Source: Rubellimicrobium roseum
GTDB lineage: Bacteria > Pseudomonadota > Alphaproteobacteria > Rhodobacterales > Rhodobacteraceae
Assembly (NCBI RefSeq): GCF_006152145.1
Contig: NZ_VDFV01000004.1
Location: 180,632 to 244,631 of the forward strand
Length of the DNA: 64,000 nucleotides
Reading direction: 5' to 3'
The notes beneath the pieces were generated by a model. It made no database searches. It was not told the origin of the DNA and saw nothing but the letters and a program-made list of their open reading frames with translations. This document shows positions 11,304-19,360 of the stretch, in pieces; the first letter of the stretch is position 1; each line of letters begins with the position of its first letter. A program made the position numbers and the translations under genes.

Positions 11304-11959
11304 ACCGCCTGGGGCTGCGGCATGTGCGTCGCGGCCGGGACGTGGGTCGGCACCGTGCGCGGACGCAGCGGGCGGGCGGGACGGGCGGGCATCGACAGCA
11401 CCGCGTAGTGCCGCCCGTCGCCGTCGTTGAAGTACGAGTCGCCTCGCCTCTCGGCCGCGAAGCCCAGTTGCCGCAGGGCCCGCATGAGGGTCACGGGCGA
11501 GAGCGAGATCAGCTCGGTCGCGCCCTCCGCCGCCGCGATCTCCACGAGGCCGCCGACGATCAGGGACAGGCATTCCGACCGCTCGGCCTGCGTGGACAGC
11601 CGGTCGGAGATGACGAGCCGCGTGCATTCCCAGATCGCGGGCGAATGCACGGGCCCGTTCATCACCGAGGGCGGGATGGAGCCCAGCTTTCCCTCGGCGG
11701 CGTCGCCCAGCATGTAGCCATGCGCGCCCCAGCGCGTGGTCGTGGACATGGCGCGGGCCCCGCCGACGACCCGGCCCTCGTGCAGCACCACCGAATAATG
11801 CGCGCGGGGGTTGTCGTACTGGTCCATCTCCACGTCGTCGTCGTGCGGGATGTCCCAGCCCAGGTTGTCGACGAAGAACGACTTCCGCAGGCGCAGGAAA
11901 TCGTAGAAGGCCGCACCGTGACGGTGCAGGTTGGCCATGGTGAAGGTGACGTTTTCCAT
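11282..11959 (-). CDS. luxI: Acyl-homoserine-lactone synthase, LuxI family
   Basis: A 225-aa protein that makes an N-acyl-homoserine lactone from SAM and acyl-ACP. Seen: the conserved Arg, Phe and Trp of the N-terminal helices ('RLRKSFFVDNLGW'), the acidic cluster 'VEMDQYDNP', the strand Arg 'GGARAM' and 'IWECTRLVI' with the catalytic Glu and Arg. After residue 188 a proline-rich tail of about 37 aa has no equivalent in standard LuxI proteins. It is 87 bases downstream of luxR on the same strand and begins behind AGGGAGATCCAGA. The acyl chain cannot be predicted. Confidence 0.93.
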   Translation of the reverse strand: MENVTFTMANLHRHGAAFYDFLRLRKSFFVDNLGWDIPHDDDVEMDQYDNPRAHYSVVLHEGRVVGGARAMSTTTRWGAHGYMLGDAAEGKLGSIPPSVMNGPVHSPAIWECTRLVISDRLSTQAERSECLSLIVGGLVEIAAAEGATELISLSPVTLMRALRQLGFAAERRGDSYFNDGDGRHYAVLSMPARPARPLRPRTVPTHVPAATHMPQPQAVHAPPVA

Positions 11960-12046
11960 TCTGGATCTCCCTAAATCGGTGAGTCCAGACTAGAATGCTC
12001 CGCTAATGGTTGTCAGCGACTTAACCCAAGGGGAGGCCGCCCCGAA

Positions 12047-12703
12047 TCAGATAAGCCCGAAGAAGGCCGCGCGCGAGATGGCCTCGGCCCCGGTCTTGGC
12101 GCTGAGCTTCACCCGCGCGTTCTTGAGCCGCTGCTTCACCGCGCCTTCGGTCACCCCCAGTTCGTGGGCGATCTGCTTGAGGCGCTGCCCGGCCTTCACG
12201 AGACGCAGGGCCTCGATTTCGGCGGCGGTGAGGTTGCGGGGCGGCACCAGCGCCAGATGCCGCGCCCGGACATGCGCGAGGAGAAGCGCCATCTCCTCGT
12301 CGGCGAATTCGCGATCCGTACGGGCGAACGACCCGAAGCTGCGCCGCCCCTCGGGGTCGCGGTAGGCCACGGCGGCCCCGAACACGAGCCCGTGCGAGCC
12401 GGCGAGATCAAGGATGCCCTGCGGATCGGGATGCTCGATCGCGCTCCAGCGGACGCAGCCCTCGTTCTCGTAGAGCCAGCGCATCACCGGGTCCATGAGC
12501 ATGAAGCCGCGCCGGGTGTAATGGTCCACCCAGGCCGGCGGCAGGCGGTTCACCTCGACGGTGGGCGCGGCGAAGCCCAGGCGCAGCGCCAAGTAGTGGC
12601 CGGCGGGCGCCAGATCGGCCGGGTCGATGGAGACCGGATCGACGCGCGCGGCGACACCGCCTACAGGACGGCCACGCCCTGCTGGTCCGTGCCCCACCTT
12701 CAT
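12047..12703 (-). CDS. luxR: LuxR-family quorum-sensing transcription factor
   Basis: An N-terminal autoinducer-binding domain is followed by a C-terminal LuxR HTH ('LTAAEIEALRLVKAGQ', 'IAHELGVTEGAVKQRLKNAR'). The positions matching TraR Trp57, Tyr61, Asp70, Pro71 and Trp85 are all present ('AWVDHY...MDPV...VRW'). The start is uncertain: I chose the ATG of 'MKVGHGPAGRG' (218 aa), which leaves a normal promoter gap. In-frame ATGs at 12727, 12742 and 12760 are possible, and none has a strong ribosome-binding site. It probably responds to the luxI product and controls luxI. Confidence 0.9.
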   Translation of the reverse strand: MKVGHGPAGRGRPVGGVAARVDPVSIDPADLAPAGHYLALRLGFAAPTVEVNRLPPAWVDHYTRRGFMLMDPVMRWLYENEGCVRWSAIEHPDPQGILDLAGSHGLVFGAAVAYRDPEGRRSFGSFARTDREFADEEMALLLAHVRARHLALVPPRNLTAAEIEALRLVKAGQRLKQIAHELGVTEGAVKQRLKNARVKLSAKTGAEAISRAAFFGLI

Positions 12704-12799
12704 GCCACCCGTGCGTTCCAGAAACATTCGGCGTGAACCCATCAACCCTAGGACGAACATAGGGCCACATGCATTGCGACGGCAACCCGGAACAGGTTA

Positions 12800-12812
12800 C
12801 ATGACGGTCATG
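12800..12812. promoter_or_regulatory. Inverted repeat at the start of the HTH-less LuxR paralogue
   Basis: CATGAC-G-GTCATG is a perfect 6-bp dyad overlapping the ATG at 12801. It lies between the divergent luxR and the next gene and could be a regulator-binding site. It is shorter than a classical 18-20 bp lux box, so the assignment is speculative. Confidence 0.3.
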
Positions 12813-13280
12813 ACTCTTGAAGCGGAGATTTCACGACGCCTCGATCGCCTCCGGGCCGTCGCGCCCGCCGGCTATGCCATCGCGCTGCATGTCCGCTTCA
12901 CCACGCCCAGCTACCTGTTCCAGACCTATCCTGCCCCTTGGATCGAGGAATACGCCCGCGAGGGGCTGGTCCTGCGCGACCCCACCGTGGCCTGGGCCTT
13001 TTCCAACGATGGCACCGTGACCTGGGCCGCCCTCGTGGCCGCGGACCCGGCCGGCGTGATCGGGCGGGCGGCGCGGCACGGCCTGGTCCATGGGCTGAGC
13101 GTGAGCCTCCTGCGCGGCGACAGCCGGTCGATGGCCAGCTTCGCGCGCTCGGACCGCTCCTTCGAGCCCGAGGAGATCGACGAGATCGAGCGGACCATGG
13201 CCGAGATGCACGACGCCACGGCCTTCGATCTCGATTCGTCGGCGCTTCGGCGGATGTCCGCGGGCCTGCCATCCGGTTGA
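12801..13280 (+). CDS. Autoinducer-binding-domain protein lacking an HTH (truncated LuxR paralogue)
   Basis: A 159-aa protein clearly homologous to the ligand-binding half of the adjacent LuxR ('PAPWIEEYAREGLVLRDP' against 'PPAWVDHYTRRGFMLMDP'). Counterparts of TraR Trp57, Tyr61, Asp70, Pro71 and Trp85 are kept at exact spacing. After residue 140 the chain ends with 'SSALRRMSAGLPSG' and a stop, with no room for a DNA-binding domain and no HTH in other frames downstream. The ATG at 12801 follows GGAACAGG; a second ATG lies at 12810. It may sequester autoinducer or form inactive heterodimers with LuxR, as inferred from known HTH-less anti-activators such as TrlR. Confidence 0.82.
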   Translation: MTVMTLEAEISRRLDRLRAVAPAGYAIALHVRFTTPSYLFQTYPAPWIEEYAREGLVLRDPTVAWAFSNDGTVTWAALVAADPAGVIGRAARHGLVHGLSVSLLRGDSRSMASFARSDRSFEPEEIDEIERTMAEMHDATAFDLDSSALRRMSAGLPSG

Positions 13281-13341
13281 GATTGGCCAAGGGCGCACAG
13301 CGCGCTAAGATCGGGGCGCGATCCATCAGGGAGTTGCCCCC

Positions 13342-13497
13342 ATGAAGCGCCTCGTCCTCACCCTCGTTCTCCTGTCCTCCCCTCTCGCCGCCTGGGCCCA
13401 GTGCTCGGGCCATTCGCAGCAGGCGACCATGTCCTGCGCGGACGGCCAGACCTGGGACCGGGACGCCAACCGCTGCGTCCCGATCGTTACGGGCTGA
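13342..13497 (+). CDS. Small secreted cysteine-containing protein (51 aa)
   Basis: An ORF of 51 codons starts behind CAGGGAG. Residues 1-20 form a clear signal peptide ('MKRLVLTLVLLSSPLAAWA') with an Ala-x-Ala-type cleavage site. The mature part has three Cys ('QCSGHSQQATMSCADG', 'NRCVPIV') in a pattern like small chitin-binding (CBM14-like) peptides of Rhodobacterales, some of which carry misleading 'adenylosuccinate lyase' names in databases. A periplasmic or secreted location is inferred. No function can be assigned. Confidence 0.7.
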   Translation: MKRLVLTLVLLSSPLAAWAQCSGHSQQATMSCADGQTWDRDANRCVPIVTG

Positions 13498-13572
13498 TCG
13501 GCCCCGCGGCGTCAACCAAATCCTAACGGATTGCGAGGCATCCTGGCGGGGTCAACGCGCCAGGATGCCTTC

Positions 13573-14604
13573 ATGACCCTTGCTCCCGACCCTGCGCGGC
13601 TCGATCGGCGGCGCAAGGCTGCCATCGTGGTCCGCCTCCTCCTGTCGGACGGGCAGCTCCCGCCGCTCTCCGGCCTGCCCGAGGAGGCGCAGGTCCGCCT
13701 CACGCGCGAGATGGCGCAGCTTTCGGTCGTGGATCGCAGCACCCTCGACGCCGTGATCGCCGAGTTCGCGGACGAGTTGGAGGGCGTGGGACTGGCCGTC
13801 CAGGGCGGCGAGGAGTCGGCCCTGGCCGCGCTGTCCAGCCACATCAGCCCGTCCGCCGCCGCCCGCCTCAAGGCCGAGGCCGCGCTCCGCAACGGCACCG
13901 ATCCCTGGGGCGCCGTCGCGGCGCTGGGCATCCCGGAGCTGGCCGCGCTGCTCACCCGCGAAAGCGTCGAGGTCGCGGCCGTGGCGCTCTCCAAGCTGCC
14001 GGTGGCCAAGGCGGCCGAGGTGCTGGGCAAGCTGCCGGGCGAGCAGGCGCGGCGCATCACCTACGCCGTCTCCCGCACGAGCCGCGTCGCCCCGGAGGCC
14101 GTGCTGCGCATCGGCCGCGCCCTGGCCGAGGATTACTGCATGGCCCCCGCCCCCGCCTTCGCCGCTCCGCCCGAGGAACGGCTGGGCGCGATCCTGAACT
14201 CCTCGCCCCCCGCGACGCGCGAGGAGGTGCTGGGTGGGCTCGACGCCGCCGACCGTGACTTCGCGGCGGGGGTGCGCCGGGCGATCTTCACCTGGGTCCA
14301 CCTGCCCCGGCGGCTGCGCGCGGCGGACGTGCCCAAGGTGCTTCGCGGGGTGGAGCCGCGCACGGCCGCGCTGGCGCTGGCCGCCGCAGCCAGGGGCGCC
14401 CCCGACGAGGTGGCGACGGCCGAGTTCCTTCTGGGCAGCCTGCCCCAGCGCCTGGCCGAATCGCTGCGCGAGGAGATGGCGGGGATCGAGCGGATCAAGC
14501 CCGCCGAGGCCGAGGCCGCGCAGGCCACCGTGGTGACGGCCGTGCGCGACCGCGCCGCCGCCGGCGAGATCGAGCTGGTGGACCCCGAGGAGGCGGGCGC
14601 GTGA
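13573..14604 (+). CDS. FliG-like flagellar motor switch protein, orphan paralogue
   Basis: A 343-aa protein with the order of FliG domains. The C-terminal domain is clear ('RRAIFTWVHLPRRLRAADVPKVLRGVEP' region, then 'AEAEAAQATVVTAVRDRAAAGEIEL'). The middle-domain EHPQ motif is replaced by 'ESVE' (about residue 131). No other flagellar gene occurs in the window. The start is the ATG before 'TLAPDPARLDRRRKAAIVV'; 14 open codons upstream are excluded. It could be a divergent motor component or a repurposed FliG. It is followed after 75 bases by an lpxL-type gene on the same strand. Confidence 0.8.
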   Translation: MTLAPDPARLDRRRKAAIVVRLLLSDGQLPPLSGLPEEAQVRLTREMAQLSVVDRSTLDAVIAEFADELEGVGLAVQGGEESALAALSSHISPSAAARLKAEAALRNGTDPWGAVAALGIPELAALLTRESVEVAAVALSKLPVAKAAEVLGKLPGEQARRITYAVSRTSRVAPEAVLRIGRALAEDYCMAPAPAFAAPPEERLGAILNSSPPATREEVLGGLDAADRDFAAGVRRAIFTWVHLPRRLRAADVPKVLRGVEPRTAALALAAAARGAPDEVATAEFLLGSLPQRLAESLREEMAGIERIKPAEAEAAQATVVTAVRDRAAAGEIELVDPEEAGA

Positions 14605-14679
14605 CCTCGCGCGTCGCGCGCCCCTTGGCAGGCCGGGCCGCGAAGCCTAAGGCTCGGGCGTCACTCCTGGCGGGCGCCG

Positions 14680-15579
14680 ATGTCCGAAACCTCCGATCCA
14701 CCTTCCCCGCGCGAAGGCACGCTCACCGACCGGGCCGTGGACCTCGCGCTGCGGGGCCTGATCGGGGCGGCCCTGGCCATGCCCTACGACCGGCGCGTGC
14801 CCTTCTTCGGCGCGGCGGCGCGACGGGTGGCGGGACCGCTGGCGGGTTACCGGCGGCGGGCGCTCGCGAACCTCGCGCTCATCCATCCCGATTGGCCCGA
14901 GGCGCGGCGGGAGGCGGTCGCGGCCGAGGCGCTCGACAACTTCGGTCGGCTCCTGATCGAGATCTATTCGTGGCGCGAGTTCGGCCCCCGCCTCGCCGGG
15001 ACGCAGCTCACCGGCGAGGGCTGGCCGCATCTGGAGGCGGCGCGGGCCGCGGGGCGCCCCGTGATCTTCGTGAGCGGCCATTTCGGCAACTTCGACGTGC
15101 CCCGTCAGGTGCTGATGCGGGAAGGCTTCCAGATCGGGGGCTTCTTCCGCGAGATGAACAATCCCTACGTGAACCGGCACTATGTCGAGAACCTCAAGGG
15201 GCCCGGCGGCCTCCCCTTTCCCAAGAGCCGGCGCGGGCTGCGCGATTTCATCCGCCACATCGGGCGCGGCGGGATGGCGACGATCCTCTTCGACCTGCAC
15301 GACGGCGGCGGCGTGCCGATTTCCTTCCTGGGGCGCCCGGCGATGACCGCGACCACGGCGGCCGACCTCGCGCTGCGCTTCGACGCGGCGCTCATGCCCT
15401 ACTGGGGCATCCGGCGGCCGGACGGGCTGACCTTCGACGCGGTGCTGGAGGCACCCATCCCCCATTCCACGCCCCTCGCCATGATGGAGGAGGCCACGCG
15501 GCGGCTGGAGGCGCAGGTCGCGGCACATCCGGGCCAGTGGTTCTGGATCCATCGCCGCTGGAAGGGGGCGCCGGCCTAG
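14680..15579 (+). CDS. Lipid A biosynthesis acyltransferase, LpxL/HtrB family
   Basis: A 299-aa inner-membrane enzyme that adds a secondary acyl chain to Kdo-lipid A or a related acceptor. The catalytic HX4D motif appears as 'SGHFGNFD' (about residues 127-134). 'FDLHDGGGVPISFLGRPAMTAT' matches the later conserved block, and it ends with the typical 'WFWIHRRWK'. The stop overlaps the stop of the convergent DUF1223 gene by 4 bases. Which acyl position or donor it uses is not visible. Confidence 0.9.
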   Translation: MSETSDPPSPREGTLTDRAVDLALRGLIGAALAMPYDRRVPFFGAAARRVAGPLAGYRRRALANLALIHPDWPEARREAVAAEALDNFGRLLIEIYSWREFGPRLAGTQLTGEGWPHLEAARAAGRPVIFVSGHFGNFDVPRQVLMREGFQIGGFFREMNNPYVNRHYVENLKGPGGLPFPKSRRGLRDFIRHIGRGGMATILFDLHDGGGVPISFLGRPAMTATTAADLALRFDAALMPYWGIRRPDGLTFDAVLEAPIPHSTPLAMMEEATRRLEAQVAAHPGQWFWIHRRWKGAPA

Positions 15580-16280
15580 GGCGCGATCTCGGCCGCGGCG
15601 CGGATGCGGCCGGGGCCCGGCTCCTGAAGCAGGATCACGGCCGCCTCGGGCCCGTCGGCGGGCACGCTCATCGACAGCGGCTCGCGTCCGTCCCAGGCGC
15701 CCAGCGTCCGCCATTCGGTGACGATGTTGTGGTAGGCCATCGTCAGCCCCGCGTTCTCGCCGCCGGTGATGGCGACCTCGTCCTCGGGCATGTAGCGGAC
15801 GAGCTGGACCTCGAGCGGATGCGCCAGATCCAGGGCCGGCGCCTCGATCCGCAGCCCGTGCGCGTGGCGCGTCACCTCCAGCTCGATGGGCGTGGTGGCG
15901 TCCGCATGGGCGTGCAGCACCTCCATCACTCGCATGGGCTCGCTCGCCACCAAGCGGTCCTGGCCGTTCACGACGATCTGGGGCGTGTAGATCATCTTCT
16001 CGCCGGCCTCGCGGGCATAGGCCTCCTGCCGGTGCGAATAGGCGGGATCGGCGAAGCTGTCGGGCCAGCCGATATAGTCCCAGTAGTCGACATGGAGCGA
16101 CAGCGCGATCACCCCGTCCATCCGCGCCAGATCCGCGAGCATCGCGTCCGCCGGCGGACAGGAGGAGCAGCCCTGCGAGGTATAAAGCTCCACCACCACG
16201 GGAAGCTTGGATTCGGCAGGGGACGGTCCAGGCACGAGGGAGGAGACGAGGGCGAGGCACGTCGCCGAAGAAAGTCGCAT
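15576..16280 (-). CDS. DUF1223 family exported thioredoxin-like protein
   Basis: A 234-aa protein with an N-terminal signal peptide ('SSATCLALVSSLVPGPSPAES'). The hallmark 'VVELYTSQGCSSCPPAD' has a CxxC pair in a thioredoxin-like fold, and 'HVDYWDYIGWPDSFADP' follows. It is probably periplasmic; a redox role is inference, since the family has no settled function. I chose the ATG at 16280 because it directly precedes the signal peptide. It is divergent from acnA, with 219 bases between the starts. Confidence 0.87.
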   Translation of the reverse strand: MRLSSATCLALVSSLVPGPSPAESKLPVVVELYTSQGCSSCPPADAMLADLARMDGVIALSLHVDYWDYIGWPDSFADPAYSHRQEAYAREAGEKMIYTPQIVVNGQDRLVASEPMRVMEVLHAHADATTPIELEVTRHAHGLRIEAPALDLAHPLEVQLVRYMPEDEVAITGGENAGLTMAYHNIVTEWRTLGAWDGREPLSMSVPADGPEAAVILLQEPGPGRIRAAAEIAP

Positions 16281-16499
16281 TGGGGTCCGCCTGCCCTTCT
16301 GAAGGTGCCTCGGGCTTACGGGAGCCTCGGCCGCCGTGCCAATCAATGAATGGAGAGGGGCGCGCGCGCAACCTGTGTTCCCCGCCGCCGCGGCGCGCCG
16401 GCCACGCGGTAGGGGGTTCCCCTTTCCGGTGTGCAATGGTATACAAACCGCCGAACCCCGTACCTATATGGAACGGGTGCCATCAGAAGGATCAGCCAC

Positions 16500-19193
16500 A
16501 TGCCCATCCAGACAGGCCACGACAGCGCCGGCGTCCGTCGCACGCTGACGGTCGGCGGTCAGAGCTTCGCCTACTACTCCATTCCGGCCGCCGAGGACGC
16601 GGGCCTGGGCGCCTTCTCGCGCCTGCCCGCCTCGCTCAAGGTGGTGCTGGAGAACCTCCTGCGCTTCGAGGATGGCGGCTTCTCGGTCTCGGTGGACGAC
16701 ATCAGGGCCTTCGGCGACTGGGCCGCGAACGGCGGCAAGTCCGACCGCGAGATCAACTACCGCCCCGCCCGCGTGCTGATGCAGGACTTCACGGGCGTTC
16801 CGGCCGTGGTGGACCTCGCCGCCATGCGCGACGGGATCAAGGGCCTGGGCGGCGACGCGCAGCTCATCAACCCGCTCAACCCCGTGGACCTCGTGATCGA
16901 CCATTCGGTCATGATCGACGAGTTCGGCAACCCCCGCGCCTTCCAGGCCAACGTGGACCGGGAATACGAGCGCAACCTGGAGCGCTACCAGTTCCTGAAG
17001 TGGGGGCAGACCGCCTTCCGCAACTTCCGCGTGGTCCCGCCCGGCACCGGCATTTGCCACCAGGTGAACCTTGAATACCTCGCGCAGGTCGTCTGGACCG
17101 ACACCGACCAGAACGGCGACGAGGTGGCCTACCCCGACACGCTCGTGGGCACCGACTCGCACACGACGATGGTGAACGGCGCGGCCGTCCTGGGCTGGGG
17201 CGTGGGCGGCATCGAGGCCGAGGCCGCGATGCTGGGCCAGCCCGTGTCGATGCTGATCCCCGAGGTCGTGGGCTTCAAGCTGACCGGCAAGCTGCGCGAA
17301 GGCACCACCGCGACGGACCTCGTGCTCAAGGTCGTGCAGATGCTGCGCAAGCACGGCGTGGTCGGCAAGTTCGTCGAGTTCTACGGCGAGGGGCTCGACC
17401 ACCTGCCGCTCGCGGACCGCGCGACGATCGGCAACATGGCCCCGGAATACGGCGCGACCTGCGGATTCTTCCCCATCGACGGGGAAACGCTGCGCTACAT
17501 GCACATGTCGGGCCGGGACGAGGCGCGCATCGCCCTCGTCGAGGCCTACGCCAAGGAGAACGGCTTCTGGCGCGGGCCGGACTACGAGCCCGTCTACACC
17601 TCGACGCTGCATCTCGACATGGGCGACGTGGTGCCCGCGATCTCGGGGCCCAAGCGCCCGCAGGACCACACCCCGCTCGACCAGGCGTCGGACAGCTTCC
17701 TCAAGGTCGTCACCGACTACCGCAAGGGCGCCGGCCCCAAGGACGAGGTCCCGGTCGCGGGGCAGGACTACACCATCGGCGACGGATCGGTCGTGATCGC
17801 CTCGATCACCTCCTGCACCAACACCTCGAACCCCTACGTGATGATCGGCGCGGGGCTCGTGGCGCGCAAGGCGCGCGCGCTCGGCCTCACGCGCAAGCCC
17901 TGGGTCAAGACTTCGCTCGCGCCCGGCTCGCAGGTGGTGTCGGCCTACCTTGAGGCCGCGGGGCTGCAGGAGGATCTCGACGCCGTGGGCTTCAACCTCG
18001 TGGGCTACGGCTGCACGACCTGCATCGGCAACTCCGGCCCGCTCCAGCCCGAGATCTCCGAGGCGATCCAGTCCAACGACCTCGTGGCGGTGTCGGTCCT
18101 CTCGGGCAACCGCAACTTCGAGGGGCGCATCTCGCCAGACGTGCGGGCGAACTACCTCGCCTCGCCGCCGCTCGTGGTGGTCTACGCGCTCGCGGGCGAC
18201 ATGGACATCGACGTGTCCAAGGACCCGATCGCCCAGACGCCGGATGGCCGTGACGTCTTCCTCAAGGACATCTGGCCCACCCAGGCCGAGATCGCGGAAC
18301 TCGTCGAGCGCACCGTCACGCGCGAGGCGTTCCAGTCCAAGTACGCCGACGTCTTCAAGGGCGACCACCGCTGGCAGGCCGTCGAGGTCTCGGGCGGCGA
18401 GACCTACGACTGGCCGCCGACCTCGACCTACATCCAGAACCCGCCCTACTTCAAAGGCATGGCGCAGGAGAAGGGCGCGATCTCCAACCTCGTGCAGGCC
18501 CGCGTCCTCGCGGTGCTGGGCGACATGGTGACGACCGACCACATCTCGCCCGCGGGCTCGTTCAAGGACACGACCCCGGCCGGCAAATACCTGGTCGAGC
18601 GTCAGGTTCCGGTGCGCGAGTTCAACTCGTACGGGTCGCGCCGCGGCAACCATGAGGTCATGATGCGGGGCACCTTCGCCAACATCCGCATCAAGAACGA
18701 GCTTCTGGACGGCGTGGAGGGCGGCTACACGCTCAGCCCGACGGGCCAGCAGACCTCGATCTACGACGCGGCGATGGAGTACCAGACGGCGAACACCCCC
18801 CTCGTGATCTTCGCGGGCCAGGAATACGGCGCGGGCTCGTCGCGGGACTGGGCGGCCAAGGGCACCGCGCTCTTGGGCGTCAAGGCCGTGATCGCCGAAT
18901 CGTTCGAGCGCATCCACCGCTCGAACCTCGTGGGCATGGGCGTGATTCCCTTCGAGTTCACCGAAGGCGTGACCCGCAAGGACCTGAACCTCAAGGGCGA
19001 CGAGAAGGTGTCCATTGGCGGCCTCGACAAGGTGACGCCGCGGATGCTGGTCCCGGCGATCATCGAATACGCCGACGGCACCCGGCGCGACCTGACGCTG
19101 CGCTGCCGGATCGATACGGCCGTGGAGATCGAATACGTCGAGAACGGCGGCGTGCTGCACTACGTGCTGCGCAACCTCGCCAAGGCGGCCTGA
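16500..19193 (+). CDS. acnA: Aconitate hydratase A
   Basis: An 897-aa TCA-cycle enzyme that interconverts citrate and isocitrate with a [4Fe-4S] cluster. Cluster ligands are visible in 'ITSCTNTSNP' and 'GYGCTTCIGNSGPL'. 'GTDSHTTMVNGAAVLGWGVGGIEAE' and the C-terminal swivel domain ('AGQEYGAGSSRDWAAKGTALLG') are intact. The start is the ATG behind AGAAGGATCAGCCAC. The leader (16281-16499) contains A/T-rich promoter-like sequence around TATACAAACC and ACCTATATGG. Confidence 0.98.
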   Translation: MPIQTGHDSAGVRRTLTVGGQSFAYYSIPAAEDAGLGAFSRLPASLKVVLENLLRFEDGGFSVSVDDIRAFGDWAANGGKSDREINYRPARVLMQDFTGVPAVVDLAAMRDGIKGLGGDAQLINPLNPVDLVIDHSVMIDEFGNPRAFQANVDREYERNLERYQFLKWGQTAFRNFRVVPPGTGICHQVNLEYLAQVVWTDTDQNGDEVAYPDTLVGTDSHTTMVNGAAVLGWGVGGIEAEAAMLGQPVSMLIPEVVGFKLTGKLREGTTATDLVLKVVQMLRKHGVVGKFVEFYGEGLDHLPLADRATIGNMAPEYGATCGFFPIDGETLRYMHMSGRDEARIALVEAYAKENGFWRGPDYEPVYTSTLHLDMGDVVPAISGPKRPQDHTPLDQASDSFLKVVTDYRKGAGPKDEVPVAGQDYTIGDGSVVIASITSCTNTSNPYVMIGAGLVARKARALGLTRKPWVKTSLAPGSQVVSAYLEAAGLQEDLDAVGFNLVGYGCTTCIGNSGPLQPEISEAIQSNDLVAVSVLSGNRNFEGRISPDVRANYLASPPLVVVYALAGDMDIDVSKDPIAQTPDGRDVFLKDIWPTQAEIAELVERTVTREAFQSKYADVFKGDHRWQAVEVSGGETYDWPPTSTYIQNPPYFKGMAQEKGAISNLVQARVLAVLGDMVTTDHISPAGSFKDTTPAGKYLVERQVPVREFNSYGSRRGNHEVMMRGTFANIRIKNELLDGVEGGYTLSPTGQQTSIYDAAMEYQTANTPLVIFAGQEYGAGSSRDWAAKGTALLGVKAVIAESFERIHRSNLVGMGVIPFEFTEGVTRKDLNLKGDEKVSIGGLDKVTPRMLVPAIIEYADGTRRDLTLRCRIDTAVEIEYVENGGVLHYVLRNLAKAA

Positions 19194-19202
19194 CGGCCGA
19201 AC

Positions 19203-19269
19203 GGCGCCCCTGCCAGGGGGCGCCACGCCACGAGGGTTCGAGGGGCGGGGCCGAAGGGTCCCGCCCCTT
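19203..19269 (+). terminator. Tandem hairpins after acnA
   Basis: Two hairpins lie 10-75 bases past the acnA stop: GGCGCCCCT/AGGGGGCGCC (19203-19224, one-base bulge) and GGGGCGGG/CCCGCCCC (19242-19267, followed by TT). Neither has a long T-run. Confidence 0.55.
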
Positions 19270-19360
19270 GCCCGTTCGGGCGGGCCGCAGCGCGCGCGCG
19301 GAGGCACGCCGCGGCGGCGCGCGGGGGAAACGGAACGGGAGAAGGGTCCGGGCTCCGGGC

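Noticed and set aside
11960..12046. Possible lux box upstream of luxI
   Set aside because: Only weak partial dyads (AGTC-TG-GACT, distant CTGGA/TCCAG) are visible; nothing reaches the usual 18-20 bp symmetric element.
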